From Candidatus Neomarinimicrobiota bacterium (GTDB lineage: Bacteria > Fidelibacterota > Marinisomatia > Marinisomatales > S15-B10), in the NCBI GenBank assembly GCA_012964825.1, contig DTTI01000084.1, positions 1 through 64,000 on the forward strand: a stretch of 64,000 nucleotides of DNA, read 5' to 3'. Below, piece by piece: positions 20,401 through 27,667 of this stretch. Below the pieces are notes generated by a model. That model saw only the letters and a list, made by a program, of their open reading frames with translations. It was not told the DNA's origin and made no database searches. The position numbers and the translations under genes are program-made. Within the stretch, counting starts at the first letter, position 1, and the number at the start of each line of letters is the position of its first letter.

Positions 20401-20624
20401 TAAAGCTTCTTTTGAACAGAATAATCGTCAACCACAACAACACATTTTTTTGTTTTTGAACGAGCCAGAGCGATAAAAAGAAAAGGCAACAAGGAACCAT
20501 GAACGTTGGTGTATGGAGTCCAAAACGAAGGCTTATCACCGCCAAGCTCGCAAAGCCGGCGGGTAATTGACCGCACAATCTTGTCAAGTGAAACCGTAGG
20601 CACCGTTTCACGTGAAACAGTCAT
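17478..20624 (-). CDS. mfd: Transcription-repair coupling factor
   Basis: The 1048-residue protein is slightly short for Mfd (about 1100-1180). A UvrB-like N-terminal module is followed by a CarD-like RNA-polymerase-interaction domain (around VHEGLGIGLYRGL). The RecG-like translocase has a Walker A (GDVGFGKTE), DEEH in LIIIDEEHRFG, SATPIPRTL, and motif VI MRGRVGRSSQQAYCYLL. The C-terminal TRCF domain ends the protein. Mfd removes stalled RNA polymerase and recruits UvrA. Codons 2-7 (TVSRET) are encoded by a parS-like palindrome. The start overlaps the mnmG stop (ATGA). Confidence 0.96.
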   Translation of the reverse strand: MTVSRETVPTVSLDKIVRSITRRLCELGGDKPSFWTPYTNVHGSLLPFLFIALARSKTKKCVVVVDDYSVQKKLYESLAALSPGLALAFVGSGEEEHLTGADLHVLNLFAAGETPLLIVPQHRYRLVWSSLFGGPEDSIKLSSLKSREALVSLLLGWKMKQAPAVSAPGQFALRGAIVDFFSFGAAGPLRVEFAEEKLSSARFFDVATQRMLRQVDVSGVVLSAPLVMGSQQEKDPFTKNPVNVTCFFVEPSGSPDIFNLQPVYMDEDGRELDLGCVSHRGFKNNPRVFTALVAQFKESQIVEQFVFLHKTFVDRALTVGVLDFFSFCHLPLSGSFASAPLGFFWVSLDQLIDLPRVPDAPFREKEVSSEPSLGFVGLPWNGPVVHEGLGIGLYRGLSQITKNGVKTECVALKFKHGDLVHVPLERLDVVHKYLGSEEKPALTDLRTSHWQRSKQSTRASVGRVVDQFIQIYSDRQGARGFSFSPDGEFLRGLRETFPYTETVDQMNCYKDVCLDMEKDAPMDRLICGDVGFGKTEIAIRAALKAVCSGKQVSLLAPTTILVNQLFNSFFSRLEPFGVVVRHLSRFAKPTDIKKTLLGLKMLTVDVVIGTHRLLSKDVSIPHLGLIIIDEEHRFGAKHKEMLRVLQSGCDVLSMSATPIPRTLQFSLMGVRDVSTIRTPPPGRLSVITSIENFDVNQIKNAIAYEIDRGGQVFFVQHNISGLGRIARRIRSLFPKLNIGVAHGKMLSDELESVMLRMYQGDVDVLVSTTIIGAGLDLPNVNTILINNAHLYGLSQLYQMRGRVGRSSQQAYCYLLIPGADVSPEAHERLRTIQHNTALGSGYDIALRDLELRGGGNLFGKEQSGHLATVGFHLYCKIVKEVAEEKKQKKTPQKKTQPQLSLSVEGDALIPEKYVQQQEDRLHFYRRLASANSTSEIQDTAEEILDRFGPLPEPVLNLLYIKKIRLASPGCAVESVEAGQGGAKLWLGSNNNGNVVDVVHRYCGVLKKNNASFTVVNDGERTGIDVETSSLSSALRTVEILFESQGPPG
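20604..20619. promoter_or_regulatory. parS-like ParB-binding site inside the mfd 5' end
   Basis: CGTTTCACGTGAAACA matches the bacterial parS consensus TGTTTCACGTGAAACA at 15 of 16 positions and contains the 14-bp perfect palindrome GTTTCACGTGAAAC. It lies within codons 2-7 of mfd. A second copy lies 1.9 kb away on the far side of mnmG. Origin-proximal parS sites nucleate ParB for chromosome segregation. Confidence 0.85.
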
Positions 20625-22504
20625 TCTCGAGCGACCAAGAGGACCGCAAGCGCCGCAACGTCAGAGGGAGAGACACCTGAAATGCGTGAGGCCTGTCCTA
20701 ACGTTTCAGGCCGAACAATATTGAGTTTCTCTCGGGCCTCGGAAGAAAGGGCATTGCACTCATTAAATTTAAAAGAAGCCGGGATGTGGGAAGACTCATT
20801 TTGAATTAACTTTTTAATCAGGGAGTCTTGACGACGAATGTAACCCTCATATTTAATTATTGTTTCCAACTCATCAAGGAGGTCTTCCTGTTGTTCTTTA
20901 GAGAAGCCACGCAAATCCAAAGAAAGGACCCCCTCATCAATTAACATCTTTAAGCTAACGGTAGGCCGCCGAAGAAGCCCAGCCAAAGAAACCTTCTCAG
21001 GGGCGGGAGTTTCTTTAATAGAAGAGAGAAAAGCATTGGTGTTATAAAGCTCGGGTCGAGAAGTTTGTATTGTTCTAGTACTGTTGTTTAGAAAACGTGA
21101 TTTTTTACAAACCAAATTAAAGCTAGCACCATCTAAAAGCCCAAGGCGATAACCAGTCTCCGAAAGGCGAAGATCTGCGTTCGTATGCCGAAGCAACAAC
21201 CGATATTCGGCACGAGCAGTAAACATGCGGTAGGGCTCCAAAGTATCCTTTGTAACAAGATCGTCAATCAACACCCCCAGATAAGCCTCATTGCGACGGA
21301 GAACCAACGGATCTTTTTCAAGAAAATACATAGCAGCATTAATCCCAGCAATCAAACCCTGGGCAGCAGCCTCTTCATAGCCAGAAGTACCATTAAGTTG
21401 ACCAGCAAAGAAAAGTCCTTGAAGGTCTTTTGTTTCAAGAGAGGCTTTTAGCTGAGACGGCAGAAAAAAATCATATTCGATAGCATAGCCCGGCCTGTAA
21501 AAGGAGACGTTTTTTAAACCAGGGACCGTCCGGAGGGCCAGCAACTGTGCTTCCTCAGGAAGACTTGTTGAAAAGCCATTTGTATATATTTGGCTAGACC
21601 CCAACCATTCCGGCTCTAGGAACAGGTGGTGACTGTCCCGTTCTTTAAACCTTACAACCTTGTCTTCAATAGAGGGACAGTAGCGAGGACCAACACCCTT
21701 AATCTCGTTACAGTACATGGGAGAATCAGAAAGGTGATCCAAAATAATCTCGTGTGTCAGCTGGTTGGTCTGAGTTGTATGACAAGCTATGTTTGGTGGG
21801 TTGAAGCCACCCGTGCGAAAAGAAAAAGGTCTTGGGTTTTTATCTCCAGAGAACGGATGTACAGCGGCCCAATTTATTGAGGCCCTCCGAAGGCGTGGCG
21901 GCGTACCAGTTTTCAGCCTTCCGTGAGCAAAGCCGAGGGAAGCAAGAGACTCAGTAATGCCATCAGAGGCCTCCTCTCCCATTCTACCAGCACGAATTTT
22001 TCTCCTCCCCACATGAATGAGACCATTAAGGAACGTTCCACAGGTTAACACAAGGGAGCGACAACCAACCCGAATATCATCACCAACAGTAATACCAACC
22101 ACCTCACCGTTTTTACAGAGAACCTTGCGCGCCTCTCCTTCTAGGGTGTGGAGATTTGGTTCTAATTGAACCACAGAAAGAACAAGCCGCTCATAAAGCT
22201 TTTTGTCTATTTGCGCCCGAGGAGACCATACAGCCTTACCTTTGGATTTGTTTAGCATTTTAAACTGAAGTCCAGCAGAATCAGCGAGAAGGCCCATTTG
22301 TCCGCCAAGTGCGTCAACCTCCCTCACAAGGTGTCCCTTTGCAAGGCCACCAATAGCAGGGTTACAAGACATTCGCCCCAACACAGAAAGATCCAAAGAA
22401 ATAAGGGCGGTCTGCAGGCCCAAGCGGGCGGATGCGAGGGCCGCCTCAACACCAGCGTGACCACCACCAACGACCACCACGTCGTAATTTTTCTTTAGAA
22501 ACAT
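20621..22504 (-). CDS. mnmG: tRNA uridine-5-carboxymethylaminomethyl modification enzyme MnmG (GidA)
   Basis: The 627-residue protein is full length. It opens with the FAD dinucleotide-binding motif VVGGGHAGVEAALASARLG and contains SCNPAIGGLAKGHLVREVDALGG, another invariant MnmG block. It also has GVGPRYCPSIEDKV and GYEEAAAQGLIAGINAA. With MnmE it installs the cmnm5 group on the wobble uridine of several tRNAs, using FAD and methylene-tetrahydrofolate. It is 16 bp downstream of mnmE (a gap consisting of a parS site) and overlaps mfd by 4 bp. Such a place close to oriC is typical. Confidence 0.98.
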   Translation of the reverse strand: MFLKKNYDVVVVGGGHAGVEAALASARLGLQTALISLDLSVLGRMSCNPAIGGLAKGHLVREVDALGGQMGLLADSAGLQFKMLNKSKGKAVWSPRAQIDKKLYERLVLSVVQLEPNLHTLEGEARKVLCKNGEVVGITVGDDIRVGCRSLVLTCGTFLNGLIHVGRRKIRAGRMGEEASDGITESLASLGFAHGRLKTGTPPRLRRASINWAAVHPFSGDKNPRPFSFRTGGFNPPNIACHTTQTNQLTHEIILDHLSDSPMYCNEIKGVGPRYCPSIEDKVVRFKERDSHHLFLEPEWLGSSQIYTNGFSTSLPEEAQLLALRTVPGLKNVSFYRPGYAIEYDFFLPSQLKASLETKDLQGLFFAGQLNGTSGYEEAAAQGLIAGINAAMYFLEKDPLVLRRNEAYLGVLIDDLVTKDTLEPYRMFTARAEYRLLLRHTNADLRLSETGYRLGLLDGASFNLVCKKSRFLNNSTRTIQTSRPELYNTNAFLSSIKETPAPEKVSLAGLLRRPTVSLKMLIDEGVLSLDLRGFSKEQQEDLLDELETIIKYEGYIRRQDSLIKKLIQNESSHIPASFKFNECNALSSEAREKLNIVRPETLGQASRISGVSPSDVAALAVLLVARE

Positions 22505-22520
22505 GGTTTCACGTGAAACA
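22505..22520. promoter_or_regulatory. parS-like ParB-binding site between mnmE and mnmG
   Basis: GGTTTCACGTGAAACA matches the parS consensus at 15 of 16 positions and includes the same 14-bp palindrome as the site in mfd. It fills the whole mnmE-mnmG gap, so it also occupies the mnmG ribosome-binding region. It lies 3.7 kb from the probable oriC, a standard distance for parS. Confidence 0.9.
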
Positions 22521-23909
22521 TTATTTGCCTATACAAAAGTTTGAAAAAATATTATCGAGAATATCATCAACGGTTGTAATGCCCAAAATTTCATCAAGAT
22601 GAAAAAGCGCCCCCCGGAGCTCAACGGCTAAGATTTCAGAGGATTCGTTGGAAGAGATAACATAGAGAGCACGCTCGAGAGACTCCGCCACCCCATCAAG
22701 GGCAAGCTTGTGCCGGGCATTTGTTAGAACCACCCCCCCAACAAGAGCTGAACGCTGAACAAACCTCTTGTAGATGGACCTTAGCAAATCATCGACCCCA
22801 TCACCACACAGGGCTGACGTTATTGAAACATTGGGGAACATTGAAAGCCACTGTTCGGAAGGGCCATTGTTCAAGAGATCACATTTATTTAAAACATGAA
22901 TGACGGGACGTTGGTTATCAGAGTTAATAATGTCCTTTTTTACAGCTGTTTTGGGTTGAGAAATGTCCACAACATTTAAAAGAAGATCGGCCTTATTTAC
23001 ATAATTTCGTGTGAAGTCCATTCCACGTCCCTCGACAGCACTGTTGGGCTTCCCGAGGCCGGCAGTGTCTACCAACCTGACAGGGAAGTTGTTGATTAGG
23101 AAAGGAACCTCAACAGCGTCTCGTGTTGTGCCCGGATTTTCCGAAACAATAGTTCTTTCCTCGGATAGGATCGCATTCAACAAACTTGACTTTCCAACAT
23201 TTGGTTTCCCTACAAGTGCAACCAAAGCACCACGATGCAGAACCTTTCCTGTTGTATAGGTTGAGAGAACCTCTTTTGTTTGGGACAAAACAAGGGAAAC
23301 AAGGGCAGCCTTGTCTTTTTGCGGTGTTGGTTTTATTTCATCGTCAGTGAAGTCGAGCTCAGCCTCTAAAATGGTGACAAGCCCAAAAAGAGAACTCTTA
23401 AGCTTTAACACAAGGTCTGAAAATCTACCAGTTAAAATTTTATAGTTAACCTCTTTGTCCATTGAGGATTCTGACATAATAACACCAGCAACAGCCTCAG
23501 CCTGACACAAGTCTATCTTGCCGTTCATAAAGGCACGCCTTGTAAACTCACCTGGGTGGGCAGGAACACAACCTAAAGAGAAACATGCGTCTAGTAGTTC
23601 GTTGGCAACAACAACACCACCATGACAAGAGAGCTCTAAAACGTCCTCACCCGTATAAGAATGTGGTGAAGGGAAAAAGGTGAGAACACCTGAATCAATT
23701 TCAAGACCCCGGGGAGAAAAGAGGGGCGTATATAGGGCGTATCTTGGCTTAAAAACTTCTTTTCTTTTCCTACTCAATTTTTGCGCGACCGAGAGAGAAT
23801 TAGGACCACTGATTCGTACGACAGCTATTCCGCTAATACCAGCAGGTGTTGCGAGAGATGCAATTGTTGAGCTTAAACTGGAGGAGAGAGTACTAACCGA
23901 AGAAATCAC
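22521..23909 (-). CDS. mnmE: tRNA modification GTPase MnmE (TrmE)
   Basis: The 462-residue protein has the N-terminal THF-binding domain (SLATPAGISGIAVVRISG), then a helical domain. The inserted G domain has G1 GKPNVGKSSLLNAIL, G2/G3 TTRDAVEVPF and DTAGLG, and G4 NKCD. It ends in the MnmE signature CIGK, with the cysteine at the catalytic site. It partners MnmG in wobble-uridine modification. Its start overlaps the yidC stop (ATGA). Confidence 0.97.
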   Translation of the reverse strand: MISSVSTLSSSLSSTIASLATPAGISGIAVVRISGPNSLSVAQKLSRKRKEVFKPRYALYTPLFSPRGLEIDSGVLTFFPSPHSYTGEDVLELSCHGGVVVANELLDACFSLGCVPAHPGEFTRRAFMNGKIDLCQAEAVAGVIMSESSMDKEVNYKILTGRFSDLVLKLKSSLFGLVTILEAELDFTDDEIKPTPQKDKAALVSLVLSQTKEVLSTYTTGKVLHRGALVALVGKPNVGKSSLLNAILSEERTIVSENPGTTRDAVEVPFLINNFPVRLVDTAGLGKPNSAVEGRGMDFTRNYVNKADLLLNVVDISQPKTAVKKDIINSDNQRPVIHVLNKCDLLNNGPSEQWLSMFPNVSITSALCGDGVDDLLRSIYKRFVQRSALVGGVVLTNARHKLALDGVAESLERALYVISSNESSEILAVELRGALFHLDEILGITTVDDILDNIFSNFCIGK

Positions 23910-25615
23910 GCCTTCTTTGTAGAAACATTTACCACCCCTGTGGGGTGGATCATATATTTTTGTTGAAGAATTGTCAAAACGTTAAAGAGCGTATAGTAAA
24001 GGTTAAGACCTGACGGAAATTGGTTGAAAAGAACAACAAAAAAGACAGACATAAACTGAGTCATCATCTTCTGTTGTGGGTTGGCCTGAGTGGTTGACAT
24101 TTTTTGTTGTATAAACATGGAGACACCCATTAGAAGGGGCAATAGGCTAATCTGGTTTCCATAAAGTGGAAGAGAGAAAGGGAGGGGGATTAGGGCGTCA
24201 GGCTGAGAAAGATCATCTATCCAAAGAACAAACGGGGCGCCCCGAAGCTCAATTGTAGACCTAAAGACAATAAAAAGGGCGAACAAAAGGGGCATCTGAA
24301 GAAGCATAGGGAGACACCCACCAAGAGGGTTTGCGCCACGCTCTTTATACATTTTCATTGTTTCTTTATTAAGCCGCTGGGGGTCTCCCTGGTATTTGTC
24401 CTTGAGCTTCATAAGTTCAGGCTGAAGAAGTTGCATCTCTTTCATGGACTGATAACTTTTTTTGGTTAGGGGGTAGACCACAATTTTAACAAGCACTGAA
24501 AAAACGATAAGCACCACACCATAATTAGGAATGAAACCATAAAAAGCCGTTAAAAGAAACAGCACGCCCCGACCGATGCCACGTATGGGAGCAAGGCCAA
24601 AGCTCATAGTGTTCTCAAGCCCCACGTTAAGGGACTTTAAACTATTATACTGTAGAGGCCCGAGATAGACAATAGCAGCTGAGGGAGCAGCGGATGAGAA
24701 GCCAACAGACAGGTTGTATATGGGTGCTTTGCTGTTGCCATTGACAAGAGGGGTTGTTCTGGTTCTCCCACTTACTTCTCCGTAATTACTAATAGAGGTA
24801 GGGACGATAGCGACAGTAAAGTATTTTGACCTAATGGCGGCCCAATCCGTTCTGCCCGTTGAAGAGACAACATTTCCATCCTTGCCGTTGTGCTTGGTCA
24901 CCTCCCGACCTTGGGAAAGATTGGCGGCGTAGAAAGATGCCTCATCGCTCTTGTTGGGCTCTGTGGATGGAAGGCCTCCATTCCAAACAAGTGTGAAGCG
25001 TTCTTGAGACATCATGTCGCGGCCAACACTTTGTAGGTCCATGGTTAAACCGATGGTATAACTATCAGGATTAAACGTGAGGGCCTTGTTTATAATCTTC
25101 CCATCTATTGTAGATGAAAACTCTAGAGACCTGCTTTCATCCATTGCAAAGACAGTGTCATTCTGAGCGTAAGGGTCAGATAATATCCAAGCGTTGTCAA
25201 GGATTACGTTTTCACCCGTGAAATCCTTGAATTTGATTAAAAGATTGTCCCTGTTGATTTCGGCCACAACAAGATTAACAAGAGAGGAATCATTTAACGT
25301 GTAGTTTTTTAACACAAAAGACACTAGGGAACCACCTCCCCGGGAGGAGACACCAGCCACATAGAGAGGAGTCTTCACATATACTATTGTTTCTTCAAAA
25401 GCTGTTTTTATCGGCCAGCCTGGGCTTGCAGTGACCACACCTCCGCGTAAAGCTTTCGGGGTTGACAAAGCCGATTTTTCTGGAGATGTATTATTAGGAG
25501 CTGCCGCCTCTTCCTGTGGGGGTGGTGGAGCAAGACCAATCATTTCATAGTAATAGGGCATAGCCATCAGGATGAGGGCGATAAACAGGAAGGCAAAAAT
25601 GGTTTTCTTGTCCAT
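23906..25615 (-). CDS. yidC: Membrane protein insertase YidC
   Basis: I chose the ATG at 25615, giving 569 residues with the typical MDKKTIFAFLFIALILM start; it overlaps the yidD stop (TGATG). A start at 25651 would add 12 residues with no hydrophobic character. The protein has the first membrane helix, a large periplasmic beta domain (about 60-330) and the conserved C-terminal insertase core. The core has five helices, including NYGVVLIVFSVLVKIVVYPL and GCLPMLLQMPLLFALF. It inserts inner-membrane proteins with or without SecYEG. A basic C-terminal tail is short. Confidence 0.97.
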   Translation of the reverse strand: MDKKTIFAFLFIALILMAMPYYYEMIGLAPPPPQEEAAAPNNTSPEKSALSTPKALRGGVVTASPGWPIKTAFEETIVYVKTPLYVAGVSSRGGGSLVSFVLKNYTLNDSSLVNLVVAEINRDNLLIKFKDFTGENVILDNAWILSDPYAQNDTVFAMDESRSLEFSSTIDGKIINKALTFNPDSYTIGLTMDLQSVGRDMMSQERFTLVWNGGLPSTEPNKSDEASFYAANLSQGREVTKHNGKDGNVVSSTGRTDWAAIRSKYFTVAIVPTSISNYGEVSGRTRTTPLVNGNSKAPIYNLSVGFSSAAPSAAIVYLGPLQYNSLKSLNVGLENTMSFGLAPIRGIGRGVLFLLTAFYGFIPNYGVVLIVFSVLVKIVVYPLTKKSYQSMKEMQLLQPELMKLKDKYQGDPQRLNKETMKMYKERGANPLGGCLPMLLQMPLLFALFIVFRSTIELRGAPFVLWIDDLSQPDALIPLPFSLPLYGNQISLLPLLMGVSMFIQQKMSTTQANPQQKMMTQFMSVFFVVLFNQFPSGLNLYYTLFNVLTILQQKYMIHPTGVVNVSTKKA

Positions 25616-25905
25616 CAGTCTGGGACGGGATCCTCTCCATGAGTGCCCCATGGGTGACAGTTGGAAATTCTTATGAGCGTCAATATCATGGCCTTACCTG
25701 GAGAGTGCTTTTGAAACGCTTCCAGTGCGTAGTTAGAGCAGGACAAGGAGAAGCGACAGGTGGAGGGAAAAAGTGGAGAAAAGACAAACTGATATGCTTG
25801 AATTAGAAACCGGGCCAAAAGTGATAAAACAATCGAGGGTAATCGGACAGCCCAACGAGAGCAAGAGCAGAGGGCTAACCGAAACCGTTTTAGGGAGGTC
25901 GGCAT
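25615..25905 (-). CDS. yidD: Membrane protein insertion efficiency factor YidD
   Basis: The 96-residue protein has the YidD core: AYQFVFSPLFPSTCRFSLSCSNYALEAFQKHSPGKA and the C-terminal CHPWGTHGEDPVPD, with the conserved cysteines. YidD assists YidC-dependent insertion at the inner membrane. The N-terminus is about 30 residues longer than usual (arginine- and cysteine-rich), and no Shine-Dalgarno precedes the ATG at 25905. A downstream TTG in the LLARFL segment could be the real start. It lies directly between rpmH and yidC with no rnpA in the 32-bp gap. Confidence 0.92.
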   Translation of the reverse strand: MPTSLKRFRLALCSCSRWAVRLPSIVLSLLARFLIQAYQFVFSPLFPSTCRFSLSCSNYALEAFQKHSPGKAMILTLIRISNCHPWGTHGEDPVPD

Positions 25906-25937
25906 AAGACTATCGTGTTGAAAATTAAAAAGTGTGG

Positions 25938-26072
25938 TTAGGCCGAGATCTTCTTTCTCCCCTTACTTCGTCTGCGACGAAGAATGCGTTTTCCACCAGG
26001 AGAGGAAGAACGGGAACGGAAACCGTGCTTCTTTTTCCGCTTCCGGTTACTCGGTTGATAAGTCCTTTTCAT
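25938..26072 (-). CDS. rpmH: 50S ribosomal protein L34
   Basis: This 44-residue ORF reads [20 protein letters not shown] at the start and ends [13 protein letters not shown]. It is an unmistakable match to L34 along its whole length, including the Y-Q-P-S-N and H-G-F-R blocks. It was found by reading the minus strand directly. It is the first gene of the leftward operon and lies next to the oriC region, as in many bacteria. The [10 protein letters not shown] stretch replaces the common xRMxTxxGRKV segment. Confidence 0.97.
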   Translation of the reverse strand: MKRTYQPSNRKRKKKHGFRSRSSSPGGKRILRRRRSKGRKKISA

Positions 26073-26246
26073 GATACACCATTTTAAAGACGTGGAAATT
26101 AACTATTATAGAAAACCTCAGCAACCACTCCTTCAAGTTTACTGCCTGTGTACTGATTATACCAAAAAACAATTTTTCCGCTTGATATCAGAGGAGAGAA
26201 AGGGATAAATTTAAACCCTCCCACAGTGTGGATAAGTTGTGGATAA
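26073..26246. other. oriC: Probable chromosomal replication origin (oriC) between rpmH and dnaA
   Basis: This 166-bp non-coding gap between divergent rpmH and dnaA is AT-rich in its left two thirds. It ends in two perfect DnaA boxes, TGTGGATAA at 26227-26235 and 26238-26246. Their starts are 11 bp apart, about one helical turn. Transcription leads away from this point on both sides (minus to 4.8 kb, plus to 35.0 kb), and two parS sites lie 3.6-5.5 kb away. Two boxes alone are few for an origin; the gap could instead be mainly the autoregulated dnaA promoter. Confidence 0.65.
26182..26211 (+). promoter_or_regulatory. Candidate dnaA promoter
   Basis: TTGATA (26182-26187) and TAAATT (26206-26211) are separated by 18 bp. 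Transcription would start just upstream of the two DnaA boxes, an arrangement that would let DnaA repress its own gene. The hexamers are imperfect. Confidence 0.35.
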
Positions 26247-27603
26247 AACTATTTTAACAGCATCAGATTTATGGACAAATTTGTCAGGAGAAGTCCAATC
26301 TTCTATTAGTAAACAAACTTATGCAACATGGTTTGAACCGATTAGAGCGGTTAGCTTAGACGAAAACAGCTTGACACTAGAAGTCCCTAGCAAGTTTTAT
26401 TATGAATGGATCGATCGTCATTATCGAAGGATGCTATTGTCAAAACTCAAAACTGCAACAGGAAAAGATCTAAAAGTCCGTTATAGTGTCGTTGTGAGTG
26501 AACCTGGCAACGGTGAGTTTCCAACAGAGCCAGACACCCTTGTTGAACAAAGAGGTTCGGGTCAGAACTATGATAGTGGCAGCAGGCTGAACAAACGCTA
26601 CACTTTTGATAGTTTTGTGGAAGGATCAAACAACCAGCTGGCCAAAGCGGCCGCTGTTTCAGTTGCAGACTCGCCAGGACAGACATCATTTAATCCACTG
26701 GTTGTTTACGGTGGCGTTGGTTTAGGAAAGACACACCTTCTTCAAGCCATTGGGAACAAGGTCTTGCAGCGGTTGCCGAGGCCACGAGTTCATTATACCA
26801 CTAGCGAAAAGTTCACTCTTGATTTTATTACAGCTATTCAAAACAACAACAGCGCCCCGTTTACGGAGAGACACAGAAAAGTAGATGTTCTACTGGTGGA
26901 CGACATTCAGTTCTTGCAGAAAAAGGAGCAAACCCAAGAACAATTTTTTCACACTTTTAATGATCTTTACCAAAGAGGAAAGCAAGTGGTTTTAACAACA
27001 GACCGTCACCCGAGTGAGCTATATGGACTAAAGGACAGGTTGCTTTCCCGTTTTAAATCAGGGTTGATTGTTGATGTTCAAGCACCAAATCTTGAAACAC
27101 GCATCGCAATCCTTCAGAAAAAAGCAGAAGATGACAGTTTAGAAATTCCCTACGAAATCATAGAGTTTATCGCCACTAATATCCGCACCAACATCCGGGA
27201 GATGGAAGGGGCCCTCATCAAACTATTAGCATATTCATCGCTGTCACATTCGGACATTACCATGTCTCTGGCCAAGCGGGCTCTTCGTGAAACATTGGGC
27301 CGCCCCGGGACTAAAACAGTATCCATTGAAGACGTGATACAAAGTGTTAGCGAAGCCATGGATGTACCTGAGAAAAAACTTGTAGGGCGAGGCAGGAAAA
27401 TGGATGTGGCCAGAGCTAGGCAGGTGGCCATGTACCTGTCCCGGGAAATTGTGGGCACTTCTCTGGAAAACATAGGGATGCACTTTGGTGGGCGCGATCA
27501 CTCCACTGTTATACATGCTTGCCGGGCGGTGAAGGGCAAGATGAAAGAAAAGGCAGATTTTTGTCGCAGGGTTGACGGAATTCGCTCACAGCTCGAATTC
27601 TAA
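26239..27603 (+). CDS. dnaA: Chromosomal replication initiator DnaA
   Basis: The 454-residue protein has the N-terminal DnaB-interaction domain (SISKQTYATWFEPIRA), a variable linker and the AAA+ domain. The AAA+ domain has Walker A in YGGVGLGKTHLLQAIGN and Walker B in DVLLVDDIQFL. The C-terminal DNA-binding domain ends with the signature GRDHSTVIHACRAV. It melts oriC and loads helicase, here presumably with DciA. The GTG at 26239 is the only plausible start: an in-frame TAA lies 6 bp upstream and no earlier ATG exists. This start lies inside the second DnaA box. There is no Shine-Dalgarno close by. Confidence 0.97.
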   Translation: MDKTILTASDLWTNLSGEVQSSISKQTYATWFEPIRAVSLDENSLTLEVPSKFYYEWIDRHYRRMLLSKLKTATGKDLKVRYSVVVSEPGNGEFPTEPDTLVEQRGSGQNYDSGSRLNKRYTFDSFVEGSNNQLAKAAAVSVADSPGQTSFNPLVVYGGVGLGKTHLLQAIGNKVLQRLPRPRVHYTTSEKFTLDFITAIQNNNSAPFTERHRKVDVLLVDDIQFLQKKEQTQEQFFHTFNDLYQRGKQVVLTTDRHPSELYGLKDRLLSRFKSGLIVDVQAPNLETRIAILQKKAEDDSLEIPYEIIEFIATNIRTNIREMEGALIKLLAYSSLSHSDITMSLAKRALRETLGRPGTKTVSIEDVIQSVSEAMDVPEKKLVGRGRKMDVARARQVAMYLSREIVGTSLENIGMHFGGRDHSTVIHACRAVKGKMKEKADFCRRVDGIRSQLEF

Positions 27604-27650
27604 TCTATAGTTTCAACATCTTTATTTTTTCGTGCAATTGGACTAAATTT

Positions 27651-27665
27651 GTACGCTTTTTGTAC
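27651..27665 (+). promoter_or_regulatory. Candidate LexA operator, GTAC-N7-GTAC
   Basis: Two GTAC half-sites separated by exactly 7 bp (GTACGCTTTTTGTAC) lie 2 bp upstream of the lexA ATG, each preceded by TT. The layout resembles the alphaproteobacterial LexA site GTTC-N7-GTTC and the GTAC-type cyanobacterial site. Autorepression of lexA is almost universal, so this is a reasonable operator candidate, though no second copy was found in the window. Confidence 0.45.
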
Positions 27666-27667
27666 TC

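Noticed and set aside
25821-25905. Remnant of rnpA fused to the N-terminus of yidD
   Set aside because: The extra residues are arginine-rich but do not contain the RNR motif of RNase P protein, so a remnant cannot be supported.
27290-27305. CGTGAAACATT resembling half of a parS site within dnaA
   Set aside because: Only one half of the palindrome is present; the other arm does not match.
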